A stretch of DNA of 64,000 nt from Bacteroidales bacterium UBA4893 (GTDB lineage Bacteria > Bacteroidota > Bacteroidia > Bacteroidales > P3). The notes beneath the pieces are model-generated. The model searched no databases. It was not told the DNA's origin and saw only the letters and a program-made list of their open reading frames with translations. Shown one piece after another: positions 15,264 through 23,434 of the stretch. Where the stretch lies: assembly GCA_002399025.1 (NCBI GenBank), contig DHCV01000040.1, positions 27,269 to 91,268 of the forward strand. Reading direction: 5' to 3'. A program made the translations under genes and the position numbers. How positions within the stretch are numbered: position 1 is the stretch's first letter; every line of letters starts with the position of its first letter.

Positions 15264-16730
15264 ATGGAACTTCAATTTTATAATACACTTTCAAGGAAGA
15301 AAGAAATCTTTCAACCTATCAATCCTCCACATGTTGGGATGTATGTTTGCGGACCAACTGTCTATGGTGATGCTCATTTGGGGCATGCACGTCCAGGCAT
15401 TACTTTTGATATTATCTTTCGCTACCTAAATTTCATTGGCTATAAGGTTAGATATGTTAGAAACATTACTGATGTTGGACATTTGGAGAATGATTCGGAT
15501 GATGGTGAGGATAAGATTGCAAAGAAAGCACGCCTTGAGGAGGTTGAGCCTATGGAGATAGCACAATTCTACACCATGCGTTATCTTCAAGCAATGGATA
15601 TGTTGAATGTTCTTCGTCCAAGCATTCAGCCCACTGCCTCAGGTCATATTATTGAGCAGATTGAGATAGTTAAAAAGATTTTAGATGCTGGCTATGCCTA
15701 TGTTTCAAAAGGAAGTGTTTATTTTGATGTGTTGAAATATCATAAAGACACTCAGAAATATGGCATCCTTTCAAATAGGGTAATTGAGGATATGCTTCAA
15801 ACCACAAGAGAGCTCGATGGTCAGGACGACAAGAATAATCCTGCTGATTTTGCACTTTGGAAGAAAGCCGAACCTGAACACATTATGCGTTGGCCTTCTC
15901 CTTGGAGTGAGGGTTTCCCTGGCTGGCATTTGGAATGTACTGCAATGAGTGCTAAGTATCTTGGAGAGAAGTTTGATATTCATGGAGGAGGGCTTGACCT
16001 TCTTTTCCCACATCACGAGTCAGAAATTGCACAATCGGTTTGCGCCTTTGGGCATCAGCCAACCAACTATTGGGTTCATAATAATATGATTACGATTGAG
16101 GGTAAGAAAATGGGTAAGAGTTTGAATAATTTTATAACATTGGAAGAATTGTTTAATGGAACGCATAGGTTGCTGAAAAAAGCCTATTCTCCAATGACAA
16201 TACGTTTCTTTATTCTTCAAGCTCATTATCGTTCAACCTTAGACTTTTCCAATGATGCCCTAACAGCAGCAGAAAAAGGACTAAAACGTTTGCTTGAGGC
16301 TCAAAGAAATATTAGTAAGATTAGTCCTAAGGCTGATGGAAGTGATTTGAACATTAAGTCCCTAATTGAAAGCTCAATGCAGGCAATGAATGATGATTTT
16401 AATACTCCAATCGTTATATCGCATTTGTTTAGTGCAGTCTCAATCATCAATAGTATAGTTGATGGGAAGGAAAAGATTAATTCTCAAGGCTTAGAAGATT
16501 TGAAAACCCTATTCAATAGCTATTTGGGTGATATTTTAGGGATTAAGGATGAGCAAGTTTCTGATATGATGCCAACTGTTGAGGGGTTGGTTAATTTGAT
16601 TCTTGATGTTAGGAAGCAAGCAAGAGAAGAAAAGAATTGGGCTAAGAGTGATGAAATTAGAGATAAATTAGCTGAAGTAGGGGTTAAGATTAAAGACTCT
16701 AAGGATGGAGTTAGTTGGAGCTTGGAGTAG
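15264..16730 (+). CDS. cysS: Cysteine-tRNA ligase
   Basis: Class I aminoacyl-tRNA synthetase charging tRNA-Cys; 488 residues, full length. It shows the HIGH-type motif HLGHARP near residue 38, the zinc ligands C28, C-in-GWHLECTAMS and the HGGGLDLLFPHHESE block, and the KMSKS-type motif KKMGKSLNNF near 280. The C-terminal helical domain (FSNDALTAAEKGLKRLLEAQ; EKNWAKSDEIRDKLAEVGV) is intact. It follows the permease gene by one base and is followed by TTAACCA-type repeats. Confidence 0.97.
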   Translation: MELQFYNTLSRKKEIFQPINPPHVGMYVCGPTVYGDAHLGHARPGITFDIIFRYLNFIGYKVRYVRNITDVGHLENDSDDGEDKIAKKARLEEVEPMEIAQFYTMRYLQAMDMLNVLRPSIQPTASGHIIEQIEIVKKILDAGYAYVSKGSVYFDVLKYHKDTQKYGILSNRVIEDMLQTTRELDGQDDKNNPADFALWKKAEPEHIMRWPSPWSEGFPGWHLECTAMSAKYLGEKFDIHGGGLDLLFPHHESEIAQSVCAFGHQPTNYWVHNNMITIEGKKMGKSLNNFITLEELFNGTHRLLKKAYSPMTIRFFILQAHYRSTLDFSNDALTAAEKGLKRLLEAQRNISKISPKADGSDLNIKSLIESSMQAMNDDFNTPIVISHLFSAVSIINSIVDGKEKINSQGLEDLKTLFNSYLGDILGIKDEQVSDMMPTVEGLVNLILDVRKQAREEKNWAKSDEIRDKLAEVGVKIKDSKDGVSWSLE

Positions 16731-16800
16731 TGGTTAATGGTTAATGATTAATGGTTAATAGCTGGTGGTTGATTTTTTACTCAGAATAAAATAATTAGGT

Positions 16801-17793
16801 ATGAAGAGATTAAGTTTTATTATTCTTGTTGGGGTTTTGGTTGTCTTTGCAGCTTGCACAGGTAAGAAACAACAAGATACGGCAATAAGCAGCATCACTT
16901 ATGCAAATGTTGAGATTCCTGATTTCAATGCAGATTCGGCTTATGCTTATGTGAAAAGACAATGCGACTTTGGTTCAAGAGTTCCTGAGTCAAAAGCTCA
17001 TAAAGAATGTGGAGATTATTTGGTTTCCTTCTTTAAGCAATTTGCAGATACAGTTATTGAACAGAACTTTAAGACCAAGCTCTATAATGGCAAGGAAGTG
17101 AACGGAAGAAATATTATTATTAGCTTTAATCTTGCTTCAACTGACAGAACTCTTTTCGCAGCACATTGGGACTCGAGAGCATGGGCAGATAATGACCCAG
17201 ATGAGAAGAATCATAAAACCCCAATTATTGGTGCAAATGATGGAGCTTCAGGAGTTGGAGTACTTATGGAAATGGCAAGATGCTTGAAGCAAAAGCCAAC
17301 TTCTTTAGGAATTGATATGGTTTTGTTTGATGTTGAAGACCAAGGCTGTCCTGAGTGGGATGAAACAGATATTGAAGACCAATCAGATTGGTGTTTGGGT
17401 GCTCAGTTTTGGTCAAAGAACCCTCATATTCCTTTCTATCAAGCTAAGTATGGTATTCTTTTAGATATGGTTGGTTATTCCAATCCTCTCTTCACTAAGG
17501 AATCTCAATCAATGTACTATGCTTCTTCAATAATGAACAAGGTTTGGCAGATAGCAAAGGACAAAGGATATGGTAATATGTTTTCCGATGAACTTACGGG
17601 TGGAGTAATGGATGACCATGTTTGGGTAAATAGATATGCCAAGATACCAATGATAGACATAGTTCAATATGACCCAATGGGAAGTTTTTTCCCCTATTGG
17701 CATACTCTTAAGGATGATATTAACTGCATAAGTAAAAATACTTTAAAGGCTGTTGGCGAAGTTTGTTTAGTTGCAATATATAGTGCTTCTTAG
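16801..17793 (+). CDS. M28-family glutaminyl-peptide cyclotransferase-like lipoprotein
   Basis: 330 residues with a lipoprotein signal (IILVGVLVVFAAC, Cys19). The fold is the zinc-dependent M28 peptidase/glutaminyl cyclase type: AAHWDSRAWADNDP near 118, GANDGASGVGVLMEMARC near 145, LFDVEDQGCPEWDETDIEDQ near 177 and DDHVWVNRYAKIPMIDIV near 275, which together give the single-zinc Asp-Glu-His site. In Bacteroidota such enzymes cyclise the N-terminal Gln left after signal peptidase I cleavage in periplasmic proteins; a plain aminopeptidase role is the alternative. It lies 12 bp before a Rieske-like lipoprotein gene and upstream of lpxK. Confidence 0.85.
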   Translation: MKRLSFIILVGVLVVFAACTGKKQQDTAISSITYANVEIPDFNADSAYAYVKRQCDFGSRVPESKAHKECGDYLVSFFKQFADTVIEQNFKTKLYNGKEVNGRNIIISFNLASTDRTLFAAHWDSRAWADNDPDEKNHKTPIIGANDGASGVGVLMEMARCLKQKPTSLGIDMVLFDVEDQGCPEWDETDIEDQSDWCLGAQFWSKNPHIPFYQAKYGILLDMVGYSNPLFTKESQSMYYASSIMNKVWQIAKDKGYGNMFSDELTGGVMDDHVWVNRYAKIPMIDIVQYDPMGSFFPYWHTLKDDINCISKNTLKAVGEVCLVAIYSAS

Positions 17794-17805
17794 CGTTATG
17801 GAATT

Positions 17806-18228
17806 ATGAAAAAAACATTTCTCCTACTTCTTTCTCTTATTGCAATTAGCTTTGTTGGTTGTAAGGAAGAGCCTTATGATTATGGGTATGTGAACTTCTA
17901 TATTGACCCAGAAAGCACTGAGTATTTTAATCTAAATACTGGAAATAGGGGGTGGGAATATTTTGAAGGAGGAATGAGAGGAGTTGTGGTTTTTAGAGTT
18001 CTTTATGGAGAATATGTTTGTTATGAAAGGTCTTGCTCCAATACTGATTGCCATGGACGATTAGAGGTTGATACCACAACCAATATGCTTATTAATTGCC
18101 CAAAATGTCACTCAAGCTTCATCTACACTGATGGTTCTCCAACCTCTGGTAGTGAGGCAAAAAGAAGTCTCTATTCCTACTGTACACATTTTGACGGACT
18201 CTATCTTTGGGTATATAATTGTAATTAG
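17806..18228 (+). CDS. Degenerate Rieske-like lipoprotein
   Basis: 140 residues; lipoprotein signal MKKTFLLLLSLIAISFVGC (Cys19). The second half has a Rieske-type layout: a first box C77-S-N-T-D-C82 and a second box C98-P-K-C101-H102-S-S-F followed by DGSPTSGSEAKRSL, close to the CPxH-GSxF...G-PA-xxL pattern. In a normal Rieske protein the first box is CTHLGC; here the His ligand position is Asn79, so a standard Cys2-His2 2Fe-2S site cannot form. Extra cysteines (C72, C126, C139) might serve as ligands or form disulfides. Probable periplasmic or outer-membrane lipoprotein of unknown role. It starts 12 bp after the cyclotransferase-like gene and ends 2 bp before lpxK. Confidence 0.65.
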   Translation: MKKTFLLLLSLIAISFVGCKEEPYDYGYVNFYIDPESTEYFNLNTGNRGWEYFEGGMRGVVVFRVLYGEYVCYERSCSNTDCHGRLEVDTTTNMLINCPKCHSSFIYTDGSPTSGSEAKRSLYSYCTHFDGLYLWVYNCN

Positions 18229-18230
18229 CT

Positions 18231-19301
18231 ATGAGAGTATTTTTTGCATATCTTTTATTCCCACTCTCCATTCTTTATGGTATAGTTATCTATTTGAGAA
18301 ATCGTTTCTATGATTTTAAATGGATAAGTTCTAAGAAACATAAGGTAACTACAATTGGGGTTGGGAATTTGAGAGTTGGAGGGACAGGAAAAACTCCACA
18401 TGTTGAGTATTTGATTGAGGTTCTTTCTGAAGAATATGAAATTGCAGTTTTGAGCAGAGGTTATGGAAGGAAAACCAAAGGTTTTAGATATGTTGAGTTG
18501 GAGGATAAGGCAATTGATGTTGGGGATGAGCCTTTGCAGATGAAAACAAAGTTCCCAAATATTTGTTTTGCAGTTTGTGAGGATAGGAACAAAGGAATTG
18601 AAAGACTTGAGAAGGATAAGAATGGTCTTGAAATAGTTATTTTAGATGATTCTTTTCAGCATAGGAAATTATCATTAGACCTTTCAATACTTCTAACCTC
18701 CTATTCTTTCCCATTCTTTAAGGATAAGATTATTCCTTTTGGACTTCTTAGGGAGCATAAGAATGGGTACAAAAGAGCCGACTACATACTCATTACCAAA
18801 TCTCCCCAAAACTATACAATGGGGGATAAGGTTGTTTTTGAGTCGAGAATTAGACCTAAGAAATATCAGAAGGTTTTCTTTAGCCACACAGACTACAAGC
18901 CTCTCTATTCTTTGTTTGAAAGGGATGCAACAATTCAGTTGGAAGATACTTCGGCAATTCTTATAACAGGAATTGCAGATAATAGTCCAATGATAGATTT
19001 TCTTTCAGAAAAAACTCAAATAATTGAGAAAATGGAATTCCCTGACCACTACTATTTCACAAATAAAGATATTGAAACCTTGATTAATCTCTATGGTTCA
19101 AAGAAAAAAGAGAATACTATAATAATTACTACTGAAAAGGACTCAATGAGGCTAAAAGAATTTGAGCAATTAAGGAATTTGCCTATTTATGTTCTTCCAA
19201 TTGGATTAACAATTACCTCATCGGTAACTAAATCAATTAATTTTAAAGAAATAATTTTAGAAGATGTTAGAAAAAATAAGAGCTACAGCAAATTATATTA
19301 G
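18231..19301 (+). CDS. lpxK: Tetraacyldisaccharide 4'-kinase
   Basis: Phosphorylates the lipid A precursor at the 4' position at the inner membrane. 356 residues, typical length. An N-terminal hydrophobic helix (FFAYLLFPLSILYGIVIYL) is followed by the P-loop TTIGVGNLRVGGTGKTPHVE and by VLSRGYGRKTKGF, VGDEPLQMKTKFP and VILDDSFQHRKL, the Walker B-like region with the catalytic Asp. The last 38 bp overlap punA in another frame, so the two are translationally linked. An organism with lpxK, lptE, LptD-like and kdsD genes makes lipopolysaccharide. Confidence 0.95.
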   Translation: MRVFFAYLLFPLSILYGIVIYLRNRFYDFKWISSKKHKVTTIGVGNLRVGGTGKTPHVEYLIEVLSEEYEIAVLSRGYGRKTKGFRYVELEDKAIDVGDEPLQMKTKFPNICFAVCEDRNKGIERLEKDKNGLEIVILDDSFQHRKLSLDLSILLTSYSFPFFKDKIIPFGLLREHKNGYKRADYILITKSPQNYTMGDKVVFESRIRPKKYQKVFFSHTDYKPLYSLFERDATIQLEDTSAILITGIADNSPMIDFLSEKTQIIEKMEFPDHYYFTNKDIETLINLYGSKKKENTIIITTEKDSMRLKEFEQLRNLPIYVLPIGLTITSSVTKSINFKEIILEDVRKNKSYSKLY

Positions 19302-20073
19302 GGAAAATGTTAATACAAGACCAAAGATAGGGATTGTTTGTGGGAGTGGATTAGCAAATATTGTGAATATTATTAATACTGAAAAAGTATTGGATTATTC
19401 TTCTATACCCAATTTTGCCCTCTCAACAGCAATTGGACATAAGAGTAAATTGGTTTTTGGGACTCTTGGAGGCAAAGAAATTCTTGCAATGCAGGGACGT
19501 TTCCACTACTATGAAGGATATACAATGCAAGACGTAACCTTCCCTATTCGTGTGATGAAAGAATTGGGAGTAAATACCCTAATCCTTACCAATGCTGCTG
19601 GAGGAGTTAATCCAGAGTTTAATGTTGGAGATATTATGATAATTGAAGACCATATTAATCTTTTGCCAAATCCATTAATTGGGAAGAATGATGAAAGATT
19701 GGGACTTCGTTTCCCTCCAATGAGCAGGGCATACACTCCAAAGTTGATTGATATGGCTAAGGAAATTGCAAAGGAGAATAAAATTGAGCTAAGGCAAGGT
19801 GTGTATTTAGGAAATTCGGGACCAAGCTACGAAACTCCAGCAGAGTATAAGTTCTATCGTAAGGTAGGGGCAGATACTGTTGGGATGAGTACAACTCCTG
19901 AAGTGATTGTTGCCTCACATTCCCAAATGGATGTGTTTGCAATGAGCCTTGTTTCAAATGTTTTCAGAGAGGATATTAGAGAAGATGCTACTCATGATGA
20001 GGTTTTGCAAGCTGGAAAGAATGCTGAGCAGAAAATGATGCTACTTGTGGAAAAACTTATTGAAAGATTATAA
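19264..20073 (+). CDS. punA: Purine-nucleoside phosphorylase
   Basis: Cleaves purine nucleosides to base and ribose 1-phosphate in purine salvage. 269 residues, the trimeric PNP family size. Motifs: GIVCGSGLANI near 22 (phosphate site), GRFHYYEGYTMQDVTFPIRV near 79, NAAGGVNPEFNVGDIMIIED near 114 and GNSGPSYETPAEYKFYRKVG followed by ADTVGMSTTPEVIVA near 185 (nucleoside site). It starts inside the end of lpxK and its stop is directly followed by the nif3-like start codon. Confidence 0.95.
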   Translation: MLEKIRATANYIRENVNTRPKIGIVCGSGLANIVNIINTEKVLDYSSIPNFALSTAIGHKSKLVFGTLGGKEILAMQGRFHYYEGYTMQDVTFPIRVMKELGVNTLILTNAAGGVNPEFNVGDIMIIEDHINLLPNPLIGKNDERLGLRFPPMSRAYTPKLIDMAKEIAKENKIELRQGVYLGNSGPSYETPAEYKFYRKVGADTVGMSTTPEVIVASHSQMDVFAMSLVSNVFREDIREDATHDEVLQAGKNAEQKMMLLVEKLIERL

Positions 20074-20877
20074 ATGAAGAAAGTATTAATTAGGGATATA
20101 ATCGAAACCATCGAAAAGGTTGCTCCTCTTCAGTGGCAGGAAGATTATGATAATTCGGGTCTAACATTAGGGGACACAAGTAAGGAATGTTCGGGAGTTT
20201 ATGTTTGTTTAGACTTGTCGGAAGATATTATTGAGAAAGCAATCAAAAAGAATTGCAATTTAATAATTTCTCATCACCCAATAATATTTAAGGGAATTAA
20301 GAAAATAGATAACGCTTCCACCTTAGGACAAATCCTAACTAAATCAATAAAGAATGATATTTCTCTCTATGCAGCTCATACTAACATCGATAATGCCTTT
20401 AATGGAGTAAATGGGATATTGGCTGAAAAGATGGGATTAATAAATCTAAAATCTCTAAGCAAAGATTTAATCTTCCAAAATGAAAACTTTTTAGGCTCAG
20501 GTGCAATTGGTGAACTTAAAGAAAAAATGAAGACAGAAGATTTCCTTCAACTTATCAAAACCAAGCTAAACTTAAGTCAGGTGAAATATAATTCCAAGAA
20601 TCAAAAATTCATCAAACGTGTTGCAATCTGTGGAGGAAGTGGAGGTTTCTTAATTAAGGATGCAATCAAGGCTAAGGCTGATATTTTCATCACTGGAGAA
20701 ATTAAATATCACGATTTAATTGATAACGATAATCAAATACTGCTTGCAGAAATAGGGCATTTTGAAAGTGAACAATTTATAAAAGAAAGGATTATTGCAA
20801 TTCTTTATGAAAAGTTTTGTAATTTTGTGCCCTTATTTTCCGATAAGACAGCAAATAGAGTAAAATATTTAAAATAA
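20074..20877 (+). CDS. Nif3-like dinuclear metal-centre protein
   Basis: 267 residues, the short YbgI-like form without the central insertion domain found in many Bacteroidota homologues (about 365 residues). Metal-binding motifs: NLIISHHPIIFKGIKKI near 64 and a C-terminal LLAEIGHFESEQF near 229; AAHTNIDNAFNGVNGILAEK near 100 is also diagnostic. Family members are toroidal hexamers; some act as GTP cyclohydrolase I-like enzymes, but the role here is unproven. It begins immediately after the punA stop and is followed 9 bp later by the zinc-ribbon gene, its usual partner. Confidence 0.9.
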   Translation: MKKVLIRDIIETIEKVAPLQWQEDYDNSGLTLGDTSKECSGVYVCLDLSEDIIEKAIKKNCNLIISHHPIIFKGIKKIDNASTLGQILTKSIKNDISLYAAHTNIDNAFNGVNGILAEKMGLINLKSLSKDLIFQNENFLGSGAIGELKEKMKTEDFLQLIKTKLNLSQVKYNSKNQKFIKRVAICGGSGGFLIKDAIKAKADIFITGEIKYHDLIDNDNQILLAEIGHFESEQFIKERIIAILYEKFCNFVPLFSDKTANRVKYLK

Positions 20878-20886
20878 TAAATCATA

Positions 20887-21699
20887 ATGGCAAAGAAAGT
20901 TACATCAAAAACAAAGGCAGAATCAAAAGTTAATCCAATAATTAGAAGCGAAGAAGCAGACATAACTGTTGAAAAGAGATTAATTGCTTTGTATAAATTA
21001 CAACAGATAGATTCTCAAATTGACCGCATTAGAATTATTAGAGGGGAATTGCCTTTGGAAGTACAAGACCTTGAGGATGAAATTGCAGGATTGGAAACAA
21101 GGATAGAGAAATTTAAGGCTGAAGAAGTGGCTTTAACTCAAAAGAATCTTGAGAAAAAATCAATGATTTCTGATTGCATTGCTTTAGTTAAAAAATATAC
21201 CACACAACAAAATAACGTTAGAAATAATCGTGAATACGAATCTCTTACTAAGGAAATTGAATTTCAAAATTTAGAAATCCAACTTTGTGAAAAAAGAATC
21301 AAAGAGGCTAATGCTGAGATTGAACATCAAAAGCAAGAGATGGAAAGAGTAAATACAATTTTGGAAGAAAAGAGAAAAGACTTAGAGGTTAAGAAATCTG
21401 AGTTGGATGAGATTATTGCTGAAACTCAAGAAAGAGAAAGAGTTTTGTTGGAGGAAAGCAAGGAAAATGAACAATTGATTGAAGATAGATATTTAACAGC
21501 CTATCAAAAGATAAGAGCCAATTCAAGAAATGGTTTAGCAGTTGTGGAGGTTGATAGGGATGCTTGTGGAGGTTGTTTCAACAAGATACCTCACCAAAGA
21601 CAAATGGATATTAGAATGCACAAGAAGATTATTGTTTGTGAATACTGCGGAAGGATATTGGTTGACCAAGCAATTGTTGCTGAAGTTGAGCAAGGATAA
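20887..21699 (+). CDS. Coiled-coil zinc-ribbon protein (CT398-like)
   Basis: 270 residues. A basic N-terminal tail (MAKKVTSKTKAESK) leads into a long helical hairpin (about 35-190, rich in Glu, Lys, Leu). A C4 zinc ribbon closes it: C227-GGC (DRDACGGCFNKIP) and C251-EYC (IIVCEYCGRILVD). The family (Chlamydia CT398, Helicobacter HP0958) is thought to tether RNA or proteins; HP0958 acts in flagellar export, but no flagellar genes are seen here. It is conserved next to nif3-like genes in Bacteroidota, as in this window. Confidence 0.87.
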   Translation: MAKKVTSKTKAESKVNPIIRSEEADITVEKRLIALYKLQQIDSQIDRIRIIRGELPLEVQDLEDEIAGLETRIEKFKAEEVALTQKNLEKKSMISDCIALVKKYTTQQNNVRNNREYESLTKEIEFQNLEIQLCEKRIKEANAEIEHQKQEMERVNTILEEKRKDLEVKKSELDEIIAETQERERVLLEESKENEQLIEDRYLTAYQKIRANSRNGLAVVEVDRDACGGCFNKIPHQRQMDIRMHKKIIVCEYCGRILVDQAIVAEVEQG

Positions 21700-21724
21700 A
21701 ATCTAATCTTCAATCTAATTTTTT

Positions 21725-21787
21725 AAAACGAAGATTCATTTTACTGAAACGAGGTTTTAATTTTCTATTATAAGGTTTTAATATTGG
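21725..21787. repeat. Degenerate 21-bp-period array, three units
   Basis: Units begin at 21725 (AAAACGAAGATTCATTTTAC), 21746 (GAAACGAGGTTTTAATTTTC) and 21767 (ATTATAAGGTTTTAATATTG). The AAAACGAAG motif recurs in the arrays near 29351, 39050 and 55300. It fills most of the gap between the zinc-ribbon gene and pyrC. Confidence 0.6.
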
Positions 21788-21866
21788 ATAATAAGAAAGG
21801 TGTATTTTTAGTTATTAACTTAAAATATCAATGAGCTTAGATTATAAAAGCATAAAAACTGATAAT

Positions 21867-23165
21867 ATGAAAAAATATAAATACATACACCAGCCTTCAA
21901 TCCTTATTGGGAATGAGCTCAAGGAAGTAAATATCTTGATTGAAAACGATAGGATAATTAAGATTTCTGAAGAAGAGATTCCCAACCTTCCTTCTCAAAC
22001 TCAAATTATTGAGGCAAAGGGATTGACCTTGCTGCCTGGTATTATAGATATTCACGTTCATTTTCGTCAGCCTGGTTTAGAACATAAGGCAGATATGCTT
22101 TCGGAGTCAAGAGCTGCTGTTGCAGGAGGAGTTACAACTGTTTTTGATATGCCCAACACCCTTCCTCCAACAACAAACCTTAAAGCCCTAACAGAAAAGA
22201 TAAACCTTGCAAAAGAAAATATGCTTTGCAACTATAAGTTCTATTTGGGAATTACCAATAATAATTTACAAGAGGCTCTAAGCATTGACCCAAGCCTTAT
22301 TTGTGGATATAAGATATATCTTGGCTCTTCAACGGGAGATATGTTAGTTGACAAGGCACAAGCAATTGAGGGCTTATTTGAGAAGAGTAATTTGATAATA
22401 ACTGCCCATTGTGAAGATGAGAAGAGGATTAGGGAAAACACAAAAAAATACAAGGAAATCTATCCAGATAATGATGCTCCAGCCACAATTCACCCATTAG
22501 TTAGGGACTCTGAGGCTTGTTATCTTTCAACAAAATTTGCCATTGGGCTCACAAACCAAAACACAAGGCTAAATATTGCCCATATTACATCCGAAAAAGA
22601 ATTATCCTTGCTTAAGTCAGGAAAGATTGACTCAAAAAATATTACTGCAGAAGTATCTCCTGTTCATCTTTGGTTTGAAGAAAAGGATTTCGAACGCTTA
22701 GGCAATAAGATAAAATGTAATCCTTCCATTAAGGCCAAGTCGGATAGAGATGCCCTAAGAAAAGCCTTGCGAGAAGATAAGATAGACTTTGTGGCAACCG
22801 ACCATGCTCCTCATCTTATGGAAGAAAAAGAAAAGCCATATTTCCAAGCACCTTCAGGCCTCCCTTCCATTCAGTTCTCCTTAAACATTATGCTTGAGTT
22901 AGTAAGGCAAGGTGAATTAAAGCTTTCTCAAGTTCAAGAGAAAATGTGTCATAATCCAGCAACATATTTCCATTTGGAAGATAGAGGCTATATTAAAGAA
23001 GGCTACTATGCCGATTTAGTATTGGTTGATTTGAATGGTAAAACTAAAGTAACCAACGATATTGTTCTTTCCAAATGCAAGTGGTCAGCCTTCGAAGGAG
23101 AAACATTCAATTCAAAGATAGTTGCTACCTTTGTAAATGGAGAAGAGGTATATTCCCAAAAATAA
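21867..23165 (+). CDS. pyrC: Dihydroorotase
   Basis: Catalyses ring closure of carbamoyl aspartate to dihydroorotate in pyrimidine synthesis. 432 residues from the ATG at 21867. It has the metal-binding HVHFRQPG near 60, the DMPNTLPPTTN loop, GYKIYLGSSTGDM (with the Lys that is carboxylated in this superfamily), ITAHCEDEKRI, NIAHITSEKEL and DFVATDHAPHLMEEKEKPYF with the catalytic Asp. I prefer 21867 because MKKYKYIHQPSILIGNE matches the family start; an in-frame ATG 36 bp upstream is possible. This is the class I, allantoinase-like type. Confidence 0.93.
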   Translation: MKKYKYIHQPSILIGNELKEVNILIENDRIIKISEEEIPNLPSQTQIIEAKGLTLLPGIIDIHVHFRQPGLEHKADMLSESRAAVAGGVTTVFDMPNTLPPTTNLKALTEKINLAKENMLCNYKFYLGITNNNLQEALSIDPSLICGYKIYLGSSTGDMLVDKAQAIEGLFEKSNLIITAHCEDEKRIRENTKKYKEIYPDNDAPATIHPLVRDSEACYLSTKFAIGLTNQNTRLNIAHITSEKELSLLKSGKIDSKNITAEVSPVHLWFEEKDFERLGNKIKCNPSIKAKSDRDALRKALREDKIDFVATDHAPHLMEEKEKPYFQAPSGLPSIQFSLNIMLELVRQGELKLSQVQEKMCHNPATYFHLEDRGYIKEGYYADLVLVDLNGKTKVTNDIVLSKCKWSAFEGETFNSKIVATFVNGEEVYSQK

Positions 23166-23220
23166 CCCTTACTTAAACCAAAATAACCCTTACTTAAACA
23201 AAAATAACCTTAGTTTATTT
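23158..23220. repeat. 21-bp array, three units, starting at the pyrC stop codon
   Basis: Units begin at 23158, 23179 and 23200, with core AAAATAACCCTTACTTAAAC; the first two differ by one base. The first unit includes the pyrC stop codon. The gap to nqrA also contains a TTAACCATTAA 7-mer stretch (about 23296-23337) and the nqrA promoter. Confidence 0.85.
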
Positions 23221-23355
23221 CAAATTATCTCTGAGAAAAATTTGAGAAGTCAGCGTATAATTTAAAAGACCTTAAAGACCCTAATGATATTAAAATGATT
23301 AACCATTAACCATTAATCATTAACAATTAACCACTTAAATTATTCTTCATTTTCT

Positions 23356-23387
23356 TTTGTTTATTCCGTAGTTTAGATGTATTTTTG
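23356..23387 (+). promoter_or_regulatory. nqr operon promoter (TTTG-N20-TATTTTTG)
   Basis: TTTG at 23356-23359 and TATTTTTG at 23380-23387 are 20 bp apart, a close match to the Bacteroidota housekeeping promoter. The leader to the nqrA ATG (23435) would be about 40 nt. Confidence 0.7.
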
Positions 23388-23434
23388 TAAATTATTTTAG
23401 ATAATAATTCTATTAAAAACTGATATAATCATTT

